Assembly (NCBI RefSeq): GCF_903853455.1
Contig: NZ_CAINTR010000144.1
Coordinates: 21,397-85,396, forward strand
Reading direction: 5' to 3'
Source of the DNA: an uncultured Magnetospirillum sp.
Lineage (GTDB): Bacteria > Pseudomonadota > Alphaproteobacteria > Rhodospirillales > Magnetospirillaceae
DNA: 64,000 nucleotides
Shown: in pieces, positions 58,113 to 64,000 of the stretch
How the letters are laid out: each line of letters opens with the position of its first letter
Numbering within the stretch: position 1 is the stretch's first letter
Notes under the pieces: model-generated
Database searches by the model: none
The model's input: the letters and a program-made list of their open reading frames with translations, nothing else
Told to the model about the DNA's origin: nothing
Position numbers and translations under genes: made by a program

Positions 58113-59312
58113 ATGACTCGCCCGCTGCCCTATGGACGCCAGGTCATCGAGGATGACGACGTCGCCGCCGTGGTGGCGGCGCTTCGCTCCGACACCCTGA
58201 CCACCGGCCCGGCGGTCGCCGCGTTCGAGGCCGCCTTAAGCAAGGTGACCGCCGCGCCGCATGCGGTGGTGTGCTCGTCCGGCACCGCCGCGCTGCATCT
58301 GGCGGCGCTGGCCCTCGACCTCGGCCCCGGCGACGCCGTCATCGTCCCCAGCCTGACCTTTCTCGCCACCGCCAACGCGGCGCGCTATGTGGGAGCCGAG
58401 GTGGTGTTCGCCGACGTGGACCCCGACACCGGCCTGATGGGGCCGGAGCATCTGGACGACGCGCTCGCCCGCTGCGGCGGCCTCGCCCCCAAGGCGGTGT
58501 TCCCGGTCCATCTCAACGGCCAGTGCGTCGCCATGGCGGCGCTGGCCGAGACGGCGCGGCGGCACGGCCTCGCCATCGTGGAGGACGCCTGCCACGCCGT
58601 CGGCAGCCAGCAGGAGCTGTCCGGCGGCTGGCAGCCCACCGGCGCCTGCGGCGCCTCGGACATGGCGGTGTTCTCCTTCCATCCGGTCAAGACGGTGGCC
58701 ATGGGCGAGGGCGGCGCCGTCACCACCGCCGACCCGCGCCTCGCCGCCCGCCTGCGGAGTTTGCGCAGCCACGGCATGGAGCGTGACCCCGCCCGCTTCA
58801 CCCAGGCCGACGAGGCCTTCGACGCCGATGGCAGCCCCAATCCCTGGTATTACGAGATGGCGGCGCCCGGCTTCAACTACCGGGCCAGCGACATCTCCTG
58901 CGCCTTGGGGACCAGCCAGCTGGCCAAGCTGGGGCGCTTCATGGCGGCGCGGACCGAACTGGTCGCCGCCTACGAGACCGCGCTGGCTCCCCTGGCGCCG
59001 CTGGTGCTGCCCATCCCCAAGGTCGGCCACTGCCGCCCTTCCTGGCATATCCAGGTGGCGCTGATCGACTTCGCCGCCGCCGGCATCAGCCGCGCCAAGG
59101 TGATGCGCGCCCTGGCCGAGCGCCGGATCTTCACCCAGGTCCATTACCTGCCGGTCCATCGCCAGCCCTATTACCGCAGCCGTTATCCCGGCGTCACCCT
59201 GCCGGGCGCGGACGCCTATTACGACCGCTGCCTGACCCTGCCGCTGTTCGTCGGCATGACCGAGGACGACGTTCATCGCGTCGCCCAGGCTTTAAGCGAG
59301 GTGTTGGGATGA
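58113..59312 (+). CDS. pseC: UDP-4-amino-4,6-dideoxy-AltNAc transaminase PseC (DegT family)
   Basis: 399 residues from ATG 58113. PLP aminotransferase of the DegT/DnrJ/EryC1 fold that aminates the PseB product. PLP Lys193 in FSFHPVKTVAMGEGGAVTT, substrate region SSGTAALHLAALAL, VEDACHAVGS, GFNYRASDISCALG, and VHYLPVHRQPYY. The frame stays open upstream into repeat copy C (GTG at 58053), so a 20-residue N-terminal extension cannot be excluded. 3' end overlaps the next gene (ATGA). Confidence 0.92.
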   Translation: MTRPLPYGRQVIEDDDVAAVVAALRSDTLTTGPAVAAFEAALSKVTAAPHAVVCSSGTAALHLAALALDLGPGDAVIVPSLTFLATANAARYVGAEVVFADVDPDTGLMGPEHLDDALARCGGLAPKAVFPVHLNGQCVAMAALAETARRHGLAIVEDACHAVGSQQELSGGWQPTGACGASDMAVFSFHPVKTVAMGEGGAVTTADPRLAARLRSLRSHGMERDPARFTQADEAFDADGSPNPWYYEMAAPGFNYRASDISCALGTSQLAKLGRFMAARTELVAAYETALAPLAPLVLPIPKVGHCRPSWHIQVALIDFAAAGISRAKVMRALAERRIFTQVHYLPVHRQPYYRSRYPGVTLPGADAYYDRCLTLPLFVGMTEDDVHRVAQALSEVLG

Positions 59313-60262
59313 TCGCCGTTCTCGGCCTCGGCAGCATCGGCCTGCGCCACGCCCGCAACGCCCTGGCCCTGGGCGAGACGGTGATCGGCTTCGACCCGTC
59401 GCCCGAGCGCCGCGCCCTGCTGGAGGCCGATGGCGGCACCGCCACCGATTCCCGCGATGCCGCCCTCGACGCCGCCGCGGCGGTGGTGGTCGCCACCCCC
59501 TCCGACCGTCACGAGGACGACCTCGCCGCCGCCATCTCCGCCGGCCGCCACGCTTTGGTGGAAAAGCCTCTGGGCCATCGGGTCGGCCGGCTGCCCGAGC
59601 TGCTGGATCAGGCCGACAGCGCCCAGCTCGTCGTCGCCGCCGCCCTCAATCTGCGGGTTCACCCCTGCGTCCTGCTGGCCCGCAGCGCCCTGGCCCAAGG
59701 CCGGCTGGGACAGGTGCTGTGGGGCCGCTTCCTCGCCGCCCTCTACCTGCCCGACTGGCGGCCCGGCCAGGACTGGCGCCTGGGTTACGCCAACGATCCC
59801 CGCACCGGCGGCGCCATCTTCGACTACATCCACGAATTCGACTTGGCCGCCCATCTGCTGGGCCACTTCCGTCCCGCCGCCTGCGTGGCGCGCCGGTCCG
59901 GCACGCTGGACCTCGCCTCCGAGGACGTGGCCGACGCCATCCTGGAGCATCCCGACGGCGTCACCTCCACCGTGCATGTGGACTACGTCACCCGCCCCCG
60001 CATGCGCGGCTTCTATCTGGCCGGCACTGCCGGGCATGTGCATGTGGACCTCGACCGCCGGCATTTCCGGCTGATCGACCAGAACGGCGAGGCCGCTATC
60101 GACCAAAGCCTGCCCGGCGGCTACGCCGACGACTACGTTACCGAAATGTCCGCCTTCCTGGCCGCCTTGCGCGGCGAGCCCGTGGTCTGTAGCGGCCGCG
60201 AGGCGCTGGCGGTGCTGGACGGCGTCATCGCCGCCCGTTCTCTTGCTGGATTACCATCATGA
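59309..60262 (+). CDS. Gfo/Idh/MocA-family oxidoreductase
   Basis: 317 residues. NAD(P)-binding AVLGLGSIGLRHARNAL start, VVATPSDRHEDDLAAAISAGRHALVEKPLGH (with the family's EKP lysine) and C-terminal substrate domain with GGAIFDYIHEFDLAAHLLG. Presumably modifies a nucleotide sugar in the same pathway or a related one. Overlaps both neighbours by 4 bp (ATGA), so it is in the operon. Confidence 0.88.
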   Translation: MIAVLGLGSIGLRHARNALALGETVIGFDPSPERRALLEADGGTATDSRDAALDAAAAVVVATPSDRHEDDLAAAISAGRHALVEKPLGHRVGRLPELLDQADSAQLVVAAALNLRVHPCVLLARSALAQGRLGQVLWGRFLAALYLPDWRPGQDWRLGYANDPRTGGAIFDYIHEFDLAAHLLGHFRPAACVARRSGTLDLASEDVADAILEHPDGVTSTVHVDYVTRPRMRGFYLAGTAGHVHVDLDRRHFRLIDQNGEAAIDQSLPGGYADDYVTEMSAFLAALRGEPVVCSGREALAVLDGVIAARSLAGLPS

Positions 60263-62295
60263 CCGCTGTCGCCGTCATTCAAGCCCGCCTGTCCTCCACC
60301 CGTCTGCCCGGCAAGGTGCTGCTGCCGCTGAAGGGCCGTCCGGTGCTGGACTGGGTCGCCACCGCCGCCCAAGCCATCCCCGGCATCGACAAGGTGGTGG
60401 TCGCCACCAGCACCGATCCCAGCGACGATTCCGTGGCGCAATGGGCGAAAAGCTTCGGCGTCGCCTGCCATCGCGGCCCGCTGGACGACGTGCTGGCCCG
60501 CTTCGCCCTGGCGGCGGCGGCCGAGAACGCCGACATCGTCATGCGCCTGACCGCCGATTGCCCGCTGCTCGACCCCCAGGTCTGCGGCGAGGTGCTGGCC
60601 CTGCTGAAGCGCACCGGGTCGGCCTATGCCAGCAACGCCAGCCCGCCGTCCTGGCCCGACGGCCTCGACTGCGAGGCCTTCACCCGCGCCGCCCTGGACG
60701 CCGCCGCCGCCGAGGCCACCCGCCCCGCCGACCGCGAGCACGTCACCGTGTTCATCCGCGACCGCCGCCACCGCTTCCCCCAAGCCAGTCTGGTCTGCCC
60801 GCTGCCCGGCCTCCACGCCGAGCGCTGGACCCTGGACGAGGAGGCCGACCTGCGCTTCCTCGAAGCGGTGGTCGCGCATGTGGCGGAACGGCCGTCCTAT
60901 CTGGACGTACTGGCGGTGCTGGACAAGCATCCCGAGCTGCGGGCCGTCAACCAGCAGATCGGCCGCAACGAAGGCTTCGCCAAGTCGCTGCGCGCCGAAG
61001 CGGCGCCGCCATGGAACGGCGTCGCCACCAGCACCGCCTTGCTGAAGCGGGCCGAGGCGGTGATCCCGCTGGGCAGCCAGACCTTTTCCAAGAGCCGCAT
61101 CCAATATCCCGCCGAGTCGCCCATGTTCCTGACCCACGGCCAGGGCGGCAAGGTGTGGGACGTGGACGGCAACTGCTATGTGGACATGGTCTGCGGGTTG
61201 CTGCCGGTGGTGCTGGGCTACCAGGATCCCGACGTGGACGCCGCCATCCGGGCGCAGCTGACCAGCGGCATCTCGTTCAGCCTCGCCACCACCCTGGAGA
61301 CCGAGCTGGCCGAGCGGCTGGTGGAGTTGATCCCCTGCGCCGAGATGGTCCGCTTCGGCAAGAACGGCACCGACGCCACCAGCGCCGCCATCCGCCTCGC
61401 CCGCGCCTTCACCGGCCGCGACCGGGTGGCGGTGTGCGGCTATCACGGCTGGCAGGACTGGTATATCGGCTCGACCTCGCGCCACAAGGGGGTGCCGGAA
61501 GCGGTGCAGCACCTCACCCACACCTTCGCCTACAACAACCTGGACTCCGCCCGCCAACTGTTCAAGGACCATCCCGGCGAGATGGCCGCCCTGATCATGG
61601 AGCCCATGAACGCCACCGATCCGGCGCCGGGCTATCTGGCCGAGTTGAAGGAGCTGTGCCACGCCAATGGAGCGCTGTTGGTGTTCGACGAGGTCATCAC
61701 CGGCTTCCGTTACGCCCTGGGCGGGGCGCAGTCGCTGTTCGGGGTGACGCCCGACCTGGCCTCGTTCGGCAAGTCCATGGGCAACGGCATGCCCATTTCC
61801 GCCATCATGGGCCGCGCCGACATCATGCGCGAGATGGAGAACGTCTTCATCTCCGGCACCTTCGGCGGCGAGGCCCTGTCGCTGGCCGCCTCCATCGCCA
61901 CCATCGACAAGATGAAGCGCGAGCCGGTGATCGAACGCCTGTGGCGGACCGGAACCCTGTTGGCCACCGAAGTGGCCAAGCTGGCCGCCGCCCATGGGCT
62001 GTCGGAGGTGTTCGGCCTGCTGGGCCGGGCGCCGTGGATGATCCTGGCGGTCCAAGACCACCCCAAGGCCCGCAAGGAGGCGATCAAGACCCTGTTCGCC
62101 CGCGAGATGCTGCGGGCCGGCGTGCTGTTCCTGGCCAGCCACAATGTGTGCTACGCCCACGATTCCGAGGATGTCAGCCGGGTGCTGACCGCCTGGGACG
62201 TGGCCCTGGCCAAGGTCGCCGAGGAGTTGGCCACCGGCAAGCTGGAGGAGCGCCTGCCCTGCCCGGCGGTGATGCCGGTGTTCAAGGTACGGTAG
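60259..62295 (+). CDS. Cytidylyltransferase (SpsF-like)-class III aminotransferase fusion
   Basis: 678 residues. N-terminal (1-about 245) SpsF/CMP-KDO-synthetase-like nucleotidyltransferase: AVIQARLSSTRLPGKVLLPLKGRPVLDWV, RLTADCPLLDP, DREHVTVFIRD. C-terminal (about 255-678) glutamate-1-semialdehyde-aminotransferase-like class III PLP enzyme: FGKNGTDATSAAIRLAR, YHGWQDWYIG, VFDEVITGFRYALGG, and PLP Lys505 in ASFGKSMGNGMP. The two activities belong together in sugar or amino-acid-derivative activation. It might supply the CMP transfer normally done by PseF, which is missing here, but PseF has a different start motif; function is inference. Confidence 0.85.
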   Translation: MTAVAVIQARLSSTRLPGKVLLPLKGRPVLDWVATAAQAIPGIDKVVVATSTDPSDDSVAQWAKSFGVACHRGPLDDVLARFALAAAAENADIVMRLTADCPLLDPQVCGEVLALLKRTGSAYASNASPPSWPDGLDCEAFTRAALDAAAAEATRPADREHVTVFIRDRRHRFPQASLVCPLPGLHAERWTLDEEADLRFLEAVVAHVAERPSYLDVLAVLDKHPELRAVNQQIGRNEGFAKSLRAEAAPPWNGVATSTALLKRAEAVIPLGSQTFSKSRIQYPAESPMFLTHGQGGKVWDVDGNCYVDMVCGLLPVVLGYQDPDVDAAIRAQLTSGISFSLATTLETELAERLVELIPCAEMVRFGKNGTDATSAAIRLARAFTGRDRVAVCGYHGWQDWYIGSTSRHKGVPEAVQHLTHTFAYNNLDSARQLFKDHPGEMAALIMEPMNATDPAPGYLAELKELCHANGALLVFDEVITGFRYALGGAQSLFGVTPDLASFGKSMGNGMPISAIMGRADIMREMENVFISGTFGGEALSLAASIATIDKMKREPVIERLWRTGTLLATEVAKLAAAHGLSEVFGLLGRAPWMILAVQDHPKARKEAIKTLFAREMLRAGVLFLASHNVCYAHDSEDVSRVLTAWDVALAKVAEELATGKLEERLPCPAVMPVFKVR

Positions 62296-62462
62296 GTGAA
62301 TTCCGACCCTATCGGGGCGGCGGGCAAAGCGCCCATTGTTCCTATGGCTTGACGACACCTGTCTGAAGCGACTGGGGGAAAAGCGACAATCGGTCTCGCG
62401 ACAAGCGACGTCATCATGAGCTCCCGGTCCCATCCGGTCTCATCGAAAGTCGAGGCCGTCCC

Positions 62463-63170
62463 GTGTCGCAGTTTTGCCCTGGCCAAGAGAGATCTTCCCT
62501 TTCACGCCGTGCCGTCCTGGCCGCTGGACTTGCCGGGGCCGTCAGTTGCGTTCTTCCGCGCGCCGCCATGGCCACGACGCCCATCCTGTTGCCGGCCGCC
62601 GCCGGTGACCGGCGCTTCTCGGTCCTCTACAAGGGCGACAGGATCGGCACCCACACGGTCTTGTATTCGTCGGCGACCAAGGAAACCCAGATCAGCACCG
62701 AGATCCATCTCCTGGTCAAGGTCGCCTTCTTCACCATGTACGCCTTCAGCCACCGCTCCGAGGAGACCTGGCGGGCGGGGCGGCTGGTGTCGCTGACCAG
62801 CGAGACGGTGGAGGACGGCGAAACCTTCCATGTGGCCGGCGCCGCCACGCCTCAGGGCTTCCGGGTGGTGAGCAAGGGCGGTCCCTTCATCGCCCCCGCC
62901 GCCACCCTGACCTCGAACAGCCTGTGGACCCCGGCGGTGCTGGAGCAGGACACGGTGGTCGATGCCCAGCATGGCGGCATCGTCGGCGTCAGCGCCCGCA
63001 AGTTCGCCGGCGAGAAAATCGTGGTCAACGGCCGCCATGTCCTCTCCACCCGCTATACCTTCATCACGCCGTATCTGGCCGGCAGCATCTGGTATGACGA
63101 CGAGAACCTTTGGGTGCGCGGCGAGTTCGAGCGTGACGGCTCGGCGATCCTCTATGAGCTTGATACGTAA
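62463..63170 (+). CDS. Tat-exported DUF6134-like protein
   Basis: 235 residues from GTG 62463. Twin-arginine signal (SSLSRRAVLAAGLAGAVSC, cleavage probably after AAMA). Mature part is beta-rich: RRFSVLYKGDRIGTHTVLY, VKVAFFTMYAFSHRSEETWRAGRLVSLTSET, and WYDDENLWVRGEFERDGSAILYEL, the pattern of DUF6134, a periplasmic lipid-binding-like fold of unknown role. Separate from the sugar cluster by 167 bp. Confidence 0.78.
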   Translation: MSQFCPGQERSSLSRRAVLAAGLAGAVSCVLPRAAMATTPILLPAAAGDRRFSVLYKGDRIGTHTVLYSSATKETQISTEIHLLVKVAFFTMYAFSHRSEETWRAGRLVSLTSETVEDGETFHVAGAATPQGFRVVSKGGPFIAPAATLTSNSLWTPAVLEQDTVVDAQHGGIVGVSARKFAGEKIVVNGRHVLSTRYTFITPYLAGSIWYDDENLWVRGEFERDGSAILYELDT

Positions 63171-63172
63171 TT

Positions 63173-63207
63173 CCAAGCCGCGATGAGCGGGACTCATCGT
63201 GGCTTGG
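63173..63207. terminator. Strong hairpin after the DUF6134 gene
   Basis: CCAAGCC-g-CGATGAG pairs with CTCATCG-t-GGCTTGG around CGGGA. Likely terminator or mRNA end, though no T-run follows. Confidence 0.6.
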
Positions 63208-63218
63208 CTAGGCTCAAG

Positions 63219-63282
63219 GGGCCGCGCGCCTCATGGCGCGGGAGGCAAGGGCCACGGAGGTGGCCCGCCCGCCACTTGAGGG
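63219..63282 (+). repeat. TGAGGG hairpin element, copy G
   Basis: CGCGCC-tcat-GGCGCG, then GGAGGCAAG, GGGCCAC-ggag-GTGGCCC, GCCCGCCACTTGAGGG. Close to copy D in the last hairpin. Intergenic, 78 bp before the next start. Confidence 0.75.
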
Positions 63283-63360
63283 CGGCGTTGATCGGTTTCG
63301 ATCAACGCATTCTGGTATAAGCGCCTCGCCAACCCGGCGGGCAAGGGAGAGCATTCGGTC

Positions 63361-63939
63361 ATGCCGTTCAAACCACCGCCAGGCCTCGCCGCGGCGATCA
63401 TGGCCAGCACCGTCGCCGGTTGCATGGCGGTATCGGTCGTCCTCGCCCCCACTCCGGTCACCCTCGCCACCGGAATCCCCGGCGGGATCTACCACCCGGT
63501 CGGAAACGCGATCTGCCGCATGTTCAACCTGACGGAAAACCATCAAACCCGGCCATGCGTCGCGGTGCGGTCCGAGGGATCGGTGGCCAATATCCAGCGG
63601 GTCGAGAGCGGCGCCTCGACGTTCGGCCTGTCGCAGACCGACGTGGCCTATGCCGCCTTTCACGGCGAGGGACCGTTTGCCGCCGCCGGCCCCGATCCGA
63701 AACTGCGCATGGTGATCGCACTCTACCCGGAAGCGTTCACCGTCATCGTCCGCGCCGACAGCCGCATCCGCGATTTCCAGGATTTGCACGGCAAGCGCCT
63801 GGGCGTCGGAATGAGCGGCGCCGGATACACCTTCACCCGCGACGTCGTCCTCGGATCCTACGGTTGGACGCCGTCGGCCCCCGAGCATGTGCTTGAACTG
63901 GGGCCGGCCTCGCCGCCGACAATTATCTTGGCCGGTTGA
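63361..63939 (+). CDS. TAXI-family TRAP transporter binding protein, apparently truncated
   Basis: 192 residues. Signal peptide or anchor (AAAIMASTVAGCMAVSVVLAP), then TAXI signature ATGIPGGIYHPVGNAICRMFN and VRSEGSVANIQRVESGASTFGLSQTDVAY, FTVIVRADSRIRDFQDLHGKRLGVGMSGAGYTFTRDVVL. Full TAXI proteins are about 320 residues; here homology stops after VLELGPA and a stop follows soon. The rest is not seen in the remaining 60 bases in any frame. Either a truncated gene or a degenerate paralogue. Confidence 0.75.
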   Translation: MPFKPPPGLAAAIMASTVAGCMAVSVVLAPTPVTLATGIPGGIYHPVGNAICRMFNLTENHQTRPCVAVRSEGSVANIQRVESGASTFGLSQTDVAYAAFHGEGPFAAAGPDPKLRMVIALYPEAFTVIVRADSRIRDFQDLHGKRLGVGMSGAGYTFTRDVVLGSYGWTPSAPEHVLELGPASPPTIILAG

Positions 63940-64000
63940 GCGACAACTATGATGGCCGGTATGATTGCCCGCTGGGGCCGGACGTAAGGAGGGGCGGAGC

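Overview
The window is about 64 kb of high-GC alphaproteobacterial chromosome. Gene content (complete dcw cell-wall cluster, flbT and fliX flagellar regulators, single-cysteine DksA, MloK1-type cyclic-nucleotide-gated channel, bacteriohemerythrin next to cheZ) points to a motile member of the Rhodospirillales. A Magnetospirillum/Paramagnetospirillum-type organism is the best guess; no magnetosome gene is present, so the genus is inferred from overall gene style only.

Layout. 1-345: 3' end of a serine recombinase. 342-11511: copper/silver block with a TonB-receptor-like barrel that seems to lack a plug, a small secreted protein, a CusCBA-type efflux operon headed by a FixH/YtkA-like periplasmic protein, and a divergent two-component system. 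11.5-16.1 kb: two small envelope proteins, a FadH-type 2,4-dienoyl-CoA reductase, and an unassigned helical-repeat protein. 16.3-34.9 kb: an unbroken minus-strand dcw cluster mraZ-rsmH-ftsL-ftsI-murE-murF-mraY-murD-ftsW-murG-murC-murB-ddl-ftsQ-ftsA-ftsZ, mostly with 4-bp start/stop overlaps, preceded by four 10-bp-spaced TGGGN repeats (MraZ box). 35.4-35.8 kb: rnpB. 35.9-42.0 kb: cheZ-hemerythrin, an EEP-family hydrolase, a cAMP-gated-type K+ channel, DUF1491, RidA-like, SDR and DsbA-like isomerase genes. 42.1-51.7 kb: flagellar genes flbT, a TPR glycosyltransferase, flgL, flgK, flgN-like, flgJ-like, flgI (with a sigma-54 promoter) and divergent fliX. 52-62.3 kb: dksA and a pseudaminic-acid-type sugar cluster (CgeB-like glycosyltransferase, pseI, pseG-pseH fusion, pseB, pseC, Gfo/Idh oxidoreductase, and a cytidylyltransferase-aminotransferase fusion), most likely for flagellin or surface glycosylation. 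62.4-64 kb: a Tat-exported DUF6134 protein and a shortened TAXI-type binding protein.

The most unusual signal is a dispersed family of about 65-100 bp multi-hairpin repeats with seven copies here. Two copies lie inside genes in the same open reading frame, adding about 30 residues between protein domains. Others sit directly before start codons, including inside the dcw operon before ftsI and before pseC, where the repeat's terminal TGAGGG can serve as Shine-Dalgarno sequence. The stem of the last hairpin changes from copy to copy while staying complementary, as expected for a structure-conserving mobile element comparable in behaviour to Rickettsia palindromic elements. Two other repeat families are present: a MITE-like element with 25-bp terminal inverted repeats (one copy between cusB and cusA) and a two-hairpin alphaproteobacterial repeat between rnpB and mraZ.
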